Part shown: one piece after another, positions 1 through 8,462 of the stretch
Position numbering within the stretch: the first letter of the stretch is position 1
Layout of the letters: each line of letters opens with the position of its first letter
NCBI GenBank assembly: GCA_029268165.1
Contig: JAJUGM010000024.1
Location: forward strand, 1-15,870
Origin: Bacteroidota bacterium
GTDB taxonomy: Bacteria; Bacteroidota; Bacteroidia; Bacteroidales; UBA10428
Direction of reading: 5' to 3'
DNA: 15,870 nt
Notes under the pieces: generated by a model
Told to the model about the DNA's origin: nothing
What the model saw: the letters and a program-made list of their open reading frames with translations, nothing else
Database searches by the model: none
Made by a program: the position numbers and the translations under genes

Positions 1-171
1 CCAGTTGCTTTTGGCCGCCTTTACCTTGCGATGAACTCAGACTGTATTGCTTACATTCGGGTTTTTAATGGATTACTGATTACAAACTACTTTGTTGCAC
101 CAAAATATCATTTTCGTATAGCCTTGGCTACGCCTTGTTTTAACCCTGATTTGTCATTAGGAGTGAAGTGA
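1..171 (+). other. Open frame at the window edge, possible 3' end of an unidentified gene
   Basis: Frame 1 is open from the first base for 56 codons and ends at a TGA at 169-171. The predicted peptide ends in TPCFNPDLSLGVK, and I do not recognise a family. An internal ATG lies at 31-33. This stretch is less A/T-rich than the other spacers in the window, which would fit coding DNA or a conserved repeat. An imperfect inverted repeat (TAGCC tt GGCTA) lies at 119-130. If it is a gene, it converges on dnaB with about 33 bases between stops. An open frame this short can occur by chance, so the call is weak. Confidence 0.2.
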
Positions 172-204
172 ACTAAATGACTAATGTGAAATAAAAATAC
201 CAGT

Positions 205-1737
205 TTAAAAAGGCACTTCATCGGCATAATCAGCATCTTTCGATAGCTCATCTTTGTTAAAGCCATAACCAGCTGCATTATCATTCATACGTGAGCCTTT
301 GGTTATGGCAACGGGTTGGCTGATAGCATCTATGAATGGTTCCATAATTCCTTCCTCAAGGTCAGTAAATTTGGCCATTTCTTTTATAAATTTGAGCTGA
401 ATATCGCCTATTGGCCCGTTACGATGTTTTGCCAGAATTATTTCAGCTATCCCTCTTAATGAATTACCATTTTCATCTTCAGTAAATCCATATACTTCTG
501 GACGGTGTATAAATAGTACCATATCAGCATCCTGTTCAATAGCTCCTGATTCCCTGAGGTCTGAAAGTTGAGGGCGCTTGTTGCCCGCTCTGATTTCAAC
601 AGCGCGGTTAAGCTGCGAAAGAGCAATAACCGGTATATCAAGCTCTTTGGCAATGCTTTTTAATGCCCTTGAAATGGTGCTTACTTCCTGTTCGCGGCTG
701 CTTTTATTGTCTGAAGAACAGGTCATTAATTGCAGATAATCAATGATGATGATTTCAACATTATGCTGACGTTTTAACCTGCGGCATTTTGCCTTTAGCT
801 CAAATATTGAAATGGCCGGTGTATCGTCAATATAAATAGGAGCCTCCACAAGCCTTTTAATTTTGTAATCAAGTTGTTCCCATTCATAATCAGCCAGTTT
901 GCCATTTCTGATGCGGTTCGAAGGTAATTCAGTCTCTGCTACGATCAGTCTGTTAACAAGCTGAAGCGATGCCATTTCGAGGGAAAAAATGGCTACGGCA
1001 CGGTTATGTTCAACAGCCATATTTCGTGCCATTGACAGTACAAAGGCTGTTTTTCCCATTGAAGGCCTGGCGGCAATAATAACGAGGTCAGATTTCTGCC
1101 ATCCGTTGGTCAACCGGTCAAGTTTTGTAAAGCCCGAGGGTATCCCTATAAGGCTTCCTTCAGATTTACTGGCTTCCTCAATCTGAAGAATAGCCTCTTT
1201 AATGAGTACATTGATTTTCTGCGACTCCTTCTTGATGTTGCCTTTGGCAATATTAAAAAGTTCAGATTCAGAAAAATCAAGCAAATCATTAACATCAACA
1301 CTATCATCGAATGCCATATTCTGAATTTCCGATGAAACCCTTATCAGCTCACGCTGAATATGTTTCTGTGCAACAATACGTGCATGAAACTCAAGATGTG
1401 CGGTTGAGGCAACACGGCTTGTAAGCTGGGTTATATAAAGAGGGCCTCCCACTTCCTCAAGTACTTTATTCTTTTTTAGTTGTTCGGTAACAGTGAGGAT
1501 ATCAATTGCTTTGTTTCCTGATGACAAATCAAGTATTGCGCTGAATATTTTCTGATGTTCTTCCTTATAAAAGCTTTCGGGGGTAAGAATATCAATTACT
1601 TCAAGAATAGCATCTTTTTCGAGCATAATGGCACCCAGAACGGCCTCTTCAAGGTCGATAGCCTGTGGAGGTATTTTACCCGCTTCAATATTAATTAAGT
1701 TTCGGTTAGTATGCTGCAGATTTTTTTTCTGTGCCAT
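205..1737 (-). CDS. dnaB: Replicative DNA helicase DnaB
   Basis: This is the hexameric 5'-3' helicase that unwinds DNA at the replication fork. The 510-residue product has the usual two-part plan: an N-terminal DnaB domain at about 25-130, which normally binds primase, then a linker and a RecA-type ATPase core at about 195-465. The Walker A motif AARPSMGKT is at 222-230, Walker B ends in DYLQLM at 333-338, SQLNR is at 374-378, and the arginine-finger region RPQLSDLRESGAIEQDAD is at 388-405. The core is continuous, so there is no intein. The start at 1737 gives a normal-length N-terminus. A TAnnTTTG promoter element lies 27-34 bases upstream. The last residues, DADYADEVPF, form an acidic tail ending in Pro-Phe that resembles the SSB C-terminal tip. 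The gene stands alone, divergent from ispE. Identification is secure. Confidence 0.97.
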   Translation of the reverse strand: MAQKKNLQHTNRNLINIEAGKIPPQAIDLEEAVLGAIMLEKDAILEVIDILTPESFYKEEHQKIFSAILDLSSGNKAIDILTVTEQLKKNKVLEEVGGPLYITQLTSRVASTAHLEFHARIVAQKHIQRELIRVSSEIQNMAFDDSVDVNDLLDFSESELFNIAKGNIKKESQKINVLIKEAILQIEEASKSEGSLIGIPSGFTKLDRLTNGWQKSDLVIIAARPSMGKTAFVLSMARNMAVEHNRAVAIFSLEMASLQLVNRLIVAETELPSNRIRNGKLADYEWEQLDYKIKRLVEAPIYIDDTPAISIFELKAKCRRLKRQHNVEIIIIDYLQLMTCSSDNKSSREQEVSTISRALKSIAKELDIPVIALSQLNRAVEIRAGNKRPQLSDLRESGAIEQDADMVLFIHRPEVYGFTEDENGNSLRGIAEIILAKHRNGPIGDIQLKFIKEMAKFTDLEEGIMEPFIDAISQPVAITKGSRMNDNAAGYGFNKDELSKDADYADEVPF

Positions 1738-1763
1738 AATGCAATTGAATTTACTAATTCATG

Positions 1764-1771
1764 CAAAGGTA
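1764..1771 (-). promoter_or_regulatory. Bacteroidota -7 promoter element for dnaB
   Basis: The minus strand reads TACCTTTG, a full match to the Bacteroidota sigma-ABfr -7 consensus TAnnTTTG, 27 bases before the dnaB start codon. I see no convincing -33 TTTG at the expected distance, so the call rests on the -7 element and its position. Confidence 0.55.
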
Positions 1772-1942
1772 GAAAATACAAAAGCATCATTCATTTTTAC
1801 CTGATATTGTTTTTAAACAGTTTATTCAATAAAACAATTCACAATTGTTGAAAAATATTTTTAACTTTAATATTGGCATCGGTACGTGAAATGATGAAAT
1901 TAATTGACTGAAATGTTATATTTATAAAAATATTTGAGAACA

Positions 1943-2782
1943 ATGTTATTGTTTCCGAATGCAAAAATAAATCTTGGTCTTGCCATAACCGAAAGACGGC
2001 GTGACGGTTACCATAACCTGCAGACTATATTTTATCCGGTGGGGTTAACAGATATTCTTGAAATAGTACCTGCTTTAAGCAAACCCCAAGGGCACATTCA
2101 TTTCAGAACAACGGGCCTGCAGATTGAAGGAAATGAGGAGGATAATCTTTGTGTAAAAGCTTATAAACTGCTGGCAACCGAATATGAAATACCTGCAGTT
2201 TCAGTTCACCTTCATAAGATTATTCCCACAGGTTCGGGTTTGGGTGGTGGTTCTTCTGATGCTGCCTTTATGCTGAAAGGCCTGAATAATTTATTCAAAC
2301 TCGGCATCAGTGAGGACAAGCTGGAAGGTTTTGCCAGCCGCCTGGGCAGTGACTGTGCTTTTTTTATCCGTAATCAACCTGTATCAGCCCATGGTAAAGG
2401 AAACCTGATGAAACATACTGACTTAAAACTGAATGACTATCATATTATTATTATCTGCCCAAACATTAATATCAGTACGGCAGAAGCTTATTCATTTATA
2501 ACACCCGCAAATCCTGAATTTCCGCCAGAAAAAACGGTTCTTTTACCCATTAATGAGTGGAAAAAGAAACTCAGGAATGATTTTGAGAAAAGCGTGTTTC
2601 ACCGTTATCCGCAAATTAGATATATTAAGGATAAGTTGTATAACAAAGGCGCATTATATGCTTCAATGTCGGGCAGCGGTTCATCAGTATATGGTATTTT
2701 TAAGGAATCGCCTGTTATTCCTAAGGAATTTCTTGAATATTTCACCTGGTGCGGACCATTAAAGCTGCCGGTAGGCGGGTGA
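1943..2782 (+). CDS. ispE: 4-diphosphocytidyl-2-C-methyl-D-erythritol kinase
   Basis: IspE uses ATP to phosphorylate the 2-hydroxyl of CDP-methylerythritol, a middle step of the MEP (non-mevalonate) isoprenoid pathway in the cytosol. From the ATG at 1943 the protein has 279 residues, normal for the family. The N-terminal PNAKINLGL carries the active-site lysine K8, followed by RRDGYH. The GHMP ATP-binding loop PTGSGLGGGSSDA is at about 95-107. LGSDCAFF around 135-141 carries the catalytic aspartate D137. The third GHMP motif MSGSGSSVYGIF is at about 242-253. A TTG at 1934 would add three residues in frame, but the ATG puts the conserved P-x-A-K-I-N-L at the usual distance from the start, so I prefer it. 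The gene is monocistronic and divergent from dnaB. Its promoter is not clear: TATATTTA at 1917-1924 is one base off the -7 consensus. Confidence 0.96.
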   Translation: MLLFPNAKINLGLAITERRRDGYHNLQTIFYPVGLTDILEIVPALSKPQGHIHFRTTGLQIEGNEEDNLCVKAYKLLATEYEIPAVSVHLHKIIPTGSGLGGGSSDAAFMLKGLNNLFKLGISEDKLEGFASRLGSDCAFFIRNQPVSAHGKGNLMKHTDLKLNDYHIIIICPNINISTAEAYSFITPANPEFPPEKTVLLPINEWKKKLRNDFEKSVFHRYPQIRYIKDKLYNKGALYASMSGSGSSVYGIFKESPVIPKEFLEYFTWCGPLKLPVGG

Positions 2783-3149
2783 TGAGGAGGGTTTAATTTC
2801 CTTGCAGGAAATAGAAGTAACTTGTTGGTTCCGGACTACAAAAATATTTCAATATAGATTAATTAAGCTTTGTTATTACTTCGTGTCTATGCAGCTAGTG
2901 GCAAAGAAACTTGATCCAATAATACTTTAATGTAAAATTATTTCAGAAAGAAAAAATTGCTTCGATATTTAGTCTTCAGCTCAGATGGTCTATAAAGATA
3001 TCTTTCTAATCAGGCAAAAGCATATAAAATCGGAAATCTTCATTCATTACTAATTGCATTTACAAATTGTCTGCAGCTTATACGTCTTTGTCCTTTCATC
3101 TTTTGTCTTTTATCTGTTTCATAATATTCAGGTAATCAAACATCTGAAA
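2783..3149. other. Convergent spacer between ispE and the biotin carrier gene
   Basis: These 367 bases are A/T-rich and hold no credible gene. Directly after the ispE stop there is a small hairpin, ATTTCC-ttgca-GGAAAT at 2796-2812, without a T-run. A perfect 12-base palindrome AAAGATATCTTT sits at 2994-3005. Neither is strong enough to call as a terminator or operator. Confidence 0.5.
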
Positions 3150-3482
3150 TTATTTAAATTCAATCATCACCACCCCTTTTTTTATTTTTTCTCCTTCTTT
3201 GACGCAGATATTTTTTATTTCTCCTGCTACCGGTGAATAAATTATGTTTTGCATTTTCATTGCTTCAAGAATCAGCAGTCTGGTTTGCCTGTCAACTTTA
3301 TCACCGGATTTTACAAAAATCTGGCATACGGTACCCGGGATATAACTCAGTAACTGTTTTTCATTGGGTTTTATCCATTTTTTCCTGTTTTCAAATTTGC
3401 GGGTTAAACGGGTGTGATATATTTCTCCTCTTATATTTAAAGCTTTAAGCTGGGATATTGTATCTTCTTTAGACTGATTCAT
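3150..3482 (-). CDS. Biotin carboxyl carrier protein of an acyl-CoA carboxylase/decarboxylase
   Basis: This is a 110-residue biotinyl-domain protein that carries CO2 on a lysine-bound biotin between active sites of a carboxylase or decarboxylase. The biotinylation motif LEAMKMQN is at about 72-79, with K76 as the modified lysine. The surrounding fold matches a biotinyl barrel: SYIPGTV near 46-52, VKSGDKV near 57-63, SPVAGEI near 83-89, and VKEGEKIKKG at 94-103. The first 45 residues are basic and lack the Ala/Pro-rich linker typical of fatty-acid AccB, which argues for a propionyl-CoA or methylmalonyl-CoA enzyme. The gene lies 47 bases downstream of the carboxyltransferase on the same strand, so the two very likely form one operon. 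Whether the complex carboxylates (with a biotin carboxylase) or decarboxylates (with a sodium-pumping membrane subunit) cannot be read here. Confidence 0.9.
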   Translation of the reverse strand: MNQSKEDTISQLKALNIRGEIYHTRLTRKFENRKKWIKPNEKQLLSYIPGTVCQIFVKSGDKVDRQTRLLILEAMKMQNIIYSPVAGEIKNICVKEGEKIKKGVVMIEFK

Positions 3483-3529
3483 AATTTTAGTTATTAATTT
3501 ATTTCTGAAATTACTTCCCGAATTCTTTC

Positions 3530-5074
3530 TTAGAACGGCGGAATGCCATGTTTTTTATAAGGTAAGGAAACACTCTTTTCAGTAGCTACTTCAAGAGCAT
3601 GCAATAATATTTTTCGTGTTTCTGAGGGTTCAATTACGGTGTCGATATAACCGCGTGATGCAGCCACGTATGGGTTGGCAAATTTTTCCTTGTATTCTTT
3701 TACTTTTTGCTGGCGCATTTCTTCGGGGTTTGCTGCTTCCATGATTTCTTTGCGGAAAATGATGTTGGCCGCTCCCTCAGGCCCCATTACCGCTATTTCG
3801 GCTGTCGGCCATGCAAATACAAAGTCGGCTCTCAGATGTCTTGATCCCATTGCGATATAACCTCCTCCGTATGCTTTGCGCAGAATAACGGTAAGTTTGG
3901 GAACTGTGGCCTCACTGTATGCATAAAGCACTTTTGCTCCGTGCCTTATAACACCTGCGTGTTCCTGGTCGATACCTGGAAGGTATCCGGGCAGGTCAAC
4001 CAGCGTAACAATGGGAATATTAAATGCATCACAATAGCGGATGAAACGGGCTGCTTTATCTGATGAATCTACATCGAGCACGCCGGCGAGTACCAGTGGC
4101 TGATTGCAGACAAAACCACAGGTTTTGCCGCCCATCCTGCCAAAACCAATGACCATATTAGCTGCCCAGTACTCCTGAATTTCAAAGAAATCTGAATCAT
4201 CAACAATAGATTTTATAACATCTCTTACATCATAAGGTAATTTAGGGTCATCAGGAACAATATCTTCAATCGCATAAGAAGTTTTAGGTGGCTTGGGCTC
4301 AATGGCAGGCACTTTATGTTCATTGCTCCGTGGAATAAAAGTCATCAGTTTTTTGATCTGTTCAAAGCATTCTTTTTCTGAACGGGCGTAAAAATGCGCA
4401 TTTCCTGTAATTTCACTGTGTACTTTTGCCCCGCCAAGGTCTTCCATTGAAATTTCCTCGCCCAGGACGGTTTTGATGACCTCAGGGCCTGTAATAAACA
4501 TTTTTGAAATATTTTCAACCACAAAAACAAAGTCGGTAAGGGCAGGGGAATATACTGCCCCGCCTGCACAGGGCCCCAGTATAACAGATATTTGAGGTAT
4601 GACACCTGAAGATATGGTATTACGGAAAAATATTTCACCATAACCGGCCAGTGAGTTAACGCCTTCCTGAATTCTTGCTCCGCCCGAATCATTAATACCT
4701 ATAAGCGGCATTTTCATTTTCAGGGCATGCTCCATTATTTTTACGATTTTCCTTGAGTGCATGGCACCCAGAGAGCCCCCTGCCACCGTAAAATCCTGGG
4801 CAAAAATGCAGACAGGTTTTCCAAAAATAGTCCCTGTGCCTATTATAACCCCATCACCGGCAAGCACTTTTTTCCCCATATCGAAATCGCGAACATCATG
4901 TTCGACAAACATATCATATTCCTGAAACGAATCTTCATCGAGCAATGTACGTATCCTATCTCTTGCGGTCATTTTCCCCATAGAGACCTGTTTCTCAATA
5001 GCTTTTTCTCCGCCGCCCATCTGAATTTCTTCACGTTTCTTCCTTAACTCCTGAATTTTGTTTTTTATGGCCAT
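3530..5074 (-). CDS. Acyl-CoA carboxyltransferase, methylmalonyl-CoA decarboxylase alpha / propionyl-CoA carboxylase beta type
   Basis: This 514-residue protein belongs to the carboxyl_trans family and moves a carboxyl group between biotin and an acyl-CoA, most likely propionyl-CoA/methylmalonyl-CoA. Two crotonase-like halves are visible. The N-half has AQDFTVAGGSLG at about 92-103, GINDSGGARIQEG at 126-138 and GPCAGGAVYSPA at 167-178, including an oxyanion Gly-Gly. The C-half has DLPGYLPGIDQEH at about 360-372, KAYGGGYIAMGSRHLRAD at about 400-417 and WPTAEIAVMGPEGAANIIF at 422-440. Length and motifs match PccB/MmdA, and there is no zinc finger as in AccD. The start at 5074 gives the usual coiled N-terminus. 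In the related propionate pathway MmdA works with a membrane beta subunit, but no such gene, epimerase or biotin carboxylase is in this window. It is probably co-transcribed with the biotin carrier downstream. PccB versus MmdA is not resolved. Confidence 0.92.
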   Translation of the reverse strand: MAIKNKIQELRKKREEIQMGGGEKAIEKQVSMGKMTARDRIRTLLDEDSFQEYDMFVEHDVRDFDMGKKVLAGDGVIIGTGTIFGKPVCIFAQDFTVAGGSLGAMHSRKIVKIMEHALKMKMPLIGINDSGGARIQEGVNSLAGYGEIFFRNTISSGVIPQISVILGPCAGGAVYSPALTDFVFVVENISKMFITGPEVIKTVLGEEISMEDLGGAKVHSEITGNAHFYARSEKECFEQIKKLMTFIPRSNEHKVPAIEPKPPKTSYAIEDIVPDDPKLPYDVRDVIKSIVDDSDFFEIQEYWAANMVIGFGRMGGKTCGFVCNQPLVLAGVLDVDSSDKAARFIRYCDAFNIPIVTLVDLPGYLPGIDQEHAGVIRHGAKVLYAYSEATVPKLTVILRKAYGGGYIAMGSRHLRADFVFAWPTAEIAVMGPEGAANIIFRKEIMEAANPEEMRQQKVKEYKEKFANPYVAASRGYIDTVIEPSETRKILLHALEVATEKSVSLPYKKHGIPPF

Positions 5075-5222
5075 TGTTTATGCTATTAATTATTACCTTA
5101 TTAGTTTATATTTTGCTATGTGGGCTCACCCGTCATTCATGCTCACAGCGCCGGTAAAAATAAGAAAAAATATTTATTCAGGAACTCAGACGGAATTATC
5201 CTTAATACTTTCGCTTAATTAT

Positions 5223-5230
5223 CAAAAATA
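5223..5230 (-). promoter_or_regulatory. Possible -7 promoter element for the carboxyltransferase operon
   Basis: The minus strand reads TATTTTTG, matching TAnnTTTG, about 149 bases before the carboxyltransferase start. A leader this long is unusual and no -33 element is evident, so this is a weak call in A/T-rich DNA. Confidence 0.25.
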
Positions 5231-5301
5231 GCAGTTGCGAGCGGCGAACTACACCTTACGAGAGTCTTAATAAAACATGAATAAGAAGCTGAAGTTTCAG
5301 T

Positions 5302-5322
5302 AATTGAAAGGAAAATTCAATT
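5302..5322 (-). terminator. Possible weak terminator hairpin after the hybrid kinase gene
   Basis: AATTGAA and TTCAATT form a 7-base-pair stem with a 7-base loop, 24 bases beyond the kinase stop. The stem is only A/T-rich and no clear T-run follows on the minus strand, so terminator function is uncertain. Confidence 0.3.
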
Positions 5323-5346
5323 TATTATACGCGTTTTTTTGCCAGA

Positions 5347-8300
5347 TTAAATAAATTTTGTAAGGATTTTGAAAAGCAGATTTTTATTAACGGGTTTTGC
5401 AATATAATCATCGCAGCCTGCTTCGAGGCATTTATCCCTGTCGTTCATCATGGCATAGGCTGTCTGGGCGATAATGGGCGTTTTTATCCCTGCCTTACGC
5501 ATTTGCTTTGTTGCTTTTATTCCGTCAAGCAAGGGTAGCCTGATGTCCATAATAATTACATCATAAGATTTCTTTTCGCACATGGTCAGCGCCTGAATGC
5601 CGTTTTTTGCTCTTTCAATGATTATACCTGTTGGTGATAATAAGGCCTCAAGAAATTCATAATTCATATTATCATCTTCAACAATAAGGATGCTCTTATT
5701 GCTCCAGTCAATCTGCTGATCTTTTACTGGCATGGATTCAGGTTTATTATCATCATTATATATATTATACGGAATTCTGAAGAAAAAGGTTGTGCCTTTG
5801 TCCTTGACCGACTCAAGCCATATTTCGCCATGCAACAGCTTCACCAATCCGCGCGCAATGGTTAAGCCCAGACCAGCACCACCGTATTTACGCGTGTCTC
5901 CTTCGTCGACTTGTCGGAAGGGTTCGAATATAACATCAAACATTGATTTGTCAATACCAATGCCTGTGTCTTCAACAAAGAACCTTATAAATTGTGCGTT
6001 TTCTATCTCATATCCGAATTTTATATGACCCTTTTCAGTAAATTTGACTGCATTATTAATTAGGTTAGTAATTACCTGCCTGATACGCAATCCGTCAGAA
6101 ATAATCTTAAAATTATCGGCATTACCATAAACCGGTATTAGATTGATGTCGCTCTTATCATTGTTTGCCAGTTCTCTTGTGTAAATAGTATGAAGTTCGT
6201 TAATCAATTCGTTGACATCAAAAGGTAAAAATGTGATCTGAAGCTGATTAGCCTCGATTTTTGAAATATCAACAATGTCTTCAATGATATGCAATAGCTG
6301 GCTGCTGCTTTTATTAATGATTTCGATGTAATGATTCCGCTTTTGTTCGGGCAGGTCAGGCTGGTTTAAAAGATTGGCAAATCCTATGATGCCGTTCATC
6401 GGGGTACGGATTTCGTGCGATATGTTGGCAAGAAATATTGATTTCAGTCGGTCGCTTTCCTTCAGCTTTTCATAGGTCTGTTGTAATTCATCGTTCTGCA
6501 TTTCAAGTTTTTCGTTAGCCATAAGTAACTCATCATTGGCAGCTCTGAGCTCTTCTTCAGTGGCAAGTAGTTCCTCATTCTTTTGTTTTAGTGCCAGTTC
6601 AAAAAGTTTCCGTTCAGTAATGTCGCGGTGTGTACCGACAATTCTTACAGCTTTTCCGTTACTGTTGCGTTCAAAGACTTTACCATGTGAAAGAATCCAG
6701 ATGTAATCACCTGATTTGGTTTTGATGCGGAATTCAACAGCTATTGCCTGCTGATCGCTTTTAAAAAAATCATACATTTGTTTAATTAACGGTTCCTTAT
6801 CAGCAGGATGAATCAAACTTTTTAACGTTTCAGCTGTAAAGGGAATATCGCCGGGTTCAAAGCCAAGCATTGTAAAACAGGCTGGACTGTAATACTGTGC
6901 ATTGTTTTCGAGATTAATATCCCACAATCCCTGATTTGTAGCTTCCAGTGCCAAGGATAATCTTTCTTCACTGCTTTTTAACGCCAGTTCCGATTTTTTA
7001 ATTTCAGTATAATCACGTATTGAACCAATCAGGTAAACTGGTTTGCCATCCTCGTCTCTCACCAGCTTATTGTTCTCACTCATCCAGTGATATTGTCCGT
7101 CACTATCTTTCAAACGATAAGAAATTTCAAACAGAAAAATTTCCTTTTCTTCCATTTCAACAACCTCAAGCCAATGCTTTCCGAGTAATTTATAATCGTC
7201 GGGATGCATGAGGCTATACAGATGATCAGGAGGTTGGTTGATGAAGTGTGTGTCAGGCAATCCGAGGATCTCTTTTACAATGGGGCTGATATATTCAAAA
7301 AGGCCTGACTGGTAACTGATGCTGTAAATAATATCTTTTGAATTTTCAAGAATAATTCTCAGTTGCTGAGAACTTGACTTAATTTTACGGGTAATTTCAA
7401 GCAGTTTTCGGTTTGATTCTTCAATAAGGCTGTTGGTTTTCTGAAGCATTTCATTCTGTGCTGCATAATTTCTGTTAAGTTGTAGGAATTCCTCATTCTT
7501 CTGCTGAAGTTCTGTCAAAACAGCTTTCTGGGCAGTTATATCAAGGGCAATGAAAATCATACCTTTTGAAAGGTCATCAACGTCAATGGGCGATGAATTA
7601 AGTAAAATGCTGATATCATTTCCGCCTTTTGTCCGCCATACCGTTTCAGACCCTGAAGTACCGAGTCTTTTAATATCCTCACTGATTTGATTAGTTATTC
7701 GCTGATATTCGACCTGGGAAGCAAACAGAAACTCAACAGGTTGATTAATAAGTTCGGTGACTGTATAGCCCGTTATTTCTGCAAATTTATCATTAATATG
7801 AGTAAACATAAGGTTTCTTGTAAGCCCAATGCCAACGGGTGCCGTTTTGAAGATACCCGATATGGTTTGTTCTTTTATTGAAAGGTCTAAATTTTTATTT
7901 TCAAGCGTAACCTGCATTTCAAGCAGAGATTTATTAACAACTGCCAGTGATTGCAGTGATTTCTGTAATTCTTCCTCGGCATTTTTCTTGGCTGTGATAT
8001 CAATAAACATAGCTCCCATTCTTTTAGGTGCCAGTTGAAAGGCAAATACCTGAAACACTCCTGAGATATGTTCATCCTGATAAATAATCTGTTCTGATTC
8101 CCATGATTTTCCTGTTAGGGCAACTTTTTTGTACTCTTCAGGGATTTCAGTATTAGCAAGTGGAGGGAATGCTTCACAAATCGTTTTGCCTATTAATTCC
8201 TTATGCCTGATGCCCAGTATTTTATCGGCCGCATGGTTAGCCCCGTTAAAAACGAGCTGGTCATTTTTTAAGAAATAAAAATGCATTCCCAAAGGGACTG

Positions 8301-8364
8301 ATTGAATAAACTCCTCAAGGCTGAGTTTATGAGATTCGGGTTTGATTGATTTTTTTTGAATCAT
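5347..8364 (-). CDS. Cytosolic PAS-domain hybrid sensor histidine kinase with receiver
   Basis: This 1005-residue protein senses a signal through PAS domains and autophosphorylates, passing the phosphate to its own receiver. I see four PAS-like domains at about 12-127, 168-282, 333-456 and 464-588, several ending in the D-I-T/D-Y-T motif. A coiled coil follows at about 588-640 (EELLATEEELRAANDELL). The HisKA box SHEIRTPMNG has the phosphoacceptor H650. The ATPase domain has the N-box NLINNAVKFT (767-776), DTGIGID (799-805), FEPFRQVD (813-820) and GGAGLGL (828-834). The receiver has acidic residues E896-D898, phosphoacceptor D940, T968 and K990, all the expected catalytic positions. There is no signal peptide or membrane segment, so it is cytosolic and probably reads an internal cue such as redox state or a ligand. 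No response regulator or HPt gene is adjacent, so the downstream partner is unknown. The start is at 8364. Confidence 0.95.
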   Translation of the reverse strand: MIQKKSIKPESHKLSLEEFIQSVPLGMHFYFLKNDQLVFNGANHAADKILGIRHKELIGKTICEAFPPLANTEIPEEYKKVALTGKSWESEQIIYQDEHISGVFQVFAFQLAPKRMGAMFIDITAKKNAEEELQKSLQSLAVVNKSLLEMQVTLENKNLDLSIKEQTISGIFKTAPVGIGLTRNLMFTHINDKFAEITGYTVTELINQPVEFLFASQVEYQRITNQISEDIKRLGTSGSETVWRTKGGNDISILLNSSPIDVDDLSKGMIFIALDITAQKAVLTELQQKNEEFLQLNRNYAAQNEMLQKTNSLIEESNRKLLEITRKIKSSSQQLRIILENSKDIIYSISYQSGLFEYISPIVKEILGLPDTHFINQPPDHLYSLMHPDDYKLLGKHWLEVVEMEEKEIFLFEISYRLKDSDGQYHWMSENNKLVRDEDGKPVYLIGSIRDYTEIKKSELALKSSEERLSLALEATNQGLWDINLENNAQYYSPACFTMLGFEPGDIPFTAETLKSLIHPADKEPLIKQMYDFFKSDQQAIAVEFRIKTKSGDYIWILSHGKVFERNSNGKAVRIVGTHRDITERKLFELALKQKNEELLATEEELRAANDELLMANEKLEMQNDELQQTYEKLKESDRLKSIFLANISHEIRTPMNGIIGFANLLNQPDLPEQKRNHYIEIINKSSSQLLHIIEDIVDISKIEANQLQITFLPFDVNELINELHTIYTRELANNDKSDINLIPVYGNADNFKIISDGLRIRQVITNLINNAVKFTEKGHIKFGYEIENAQFIRFFVEDTGIGIDKSMFDVIFEPFRQVDEGDTRKYGGAGLGLTIARGLVKLLHGEIWLESVKDKGTTFFFRIPYNIYNDDNKPESMPVKDQQIDWSNKSILIVEDDNMNYEFLEALLSPTGIIIERAKNGIQALTMCEKKSYDVIIMDIRLPLLDGIKATKQMRKAGIKTPIIAQTAYAMMNDRDKCLEAGCDDYIAKPVNKNLLFKILTKFI

Positions 8365-8462
8365 TTAATTAACAGACCTGATGCTGAAATAATAGAAAGA
8401 TATAAAAAAAAAATTAATTCATGAAATAAAATTTTTTCTCTGACAGGAAAAAGTTCGTTGAT

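Noticed and set aside
205..1737. Intein within dnaB, a common insertion site
   Set aside because: The 510-residue protein has continuous Walker A, Walker B and later helicase motifs at normal spacing, leaving no room for an intein.
1934..1942. TTG start that would lengthen IspE by three residues
   Set aside because: The ATG at 1943 gives the conserved P-x-A-K-I-N-L motif its normal distance from the N-terminus, and no ribosome-binding site favours the TTG.
2796..2812. Hairpin ATTTCC/GGAAAT after ispE as a terminator
   Set aside because: Only six base pairs with no following T-run; not strong enough to call.
2994..3005. Perfect 12-base palindrome AAAGATATCTTT
   Set aside because: A single palindrome of mostly A/T in a spacer is expected by chance, and it is far from any gene start.
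3054..3236. 60-codon Phe/His-rich open frame overlapping the end of the biotin carrier gene
   Set aside because: It is a low-complexity product of A/T-rich DNA that overlaps the real gene on the other strand, with no start signal.
4345..4692. 115-codon open frame on the minus strand inside the carboxyltransferase gene
   Set aside because: It lies wholly within a gene with continuous family motifs in another frame, and its own product has no recognisable features.
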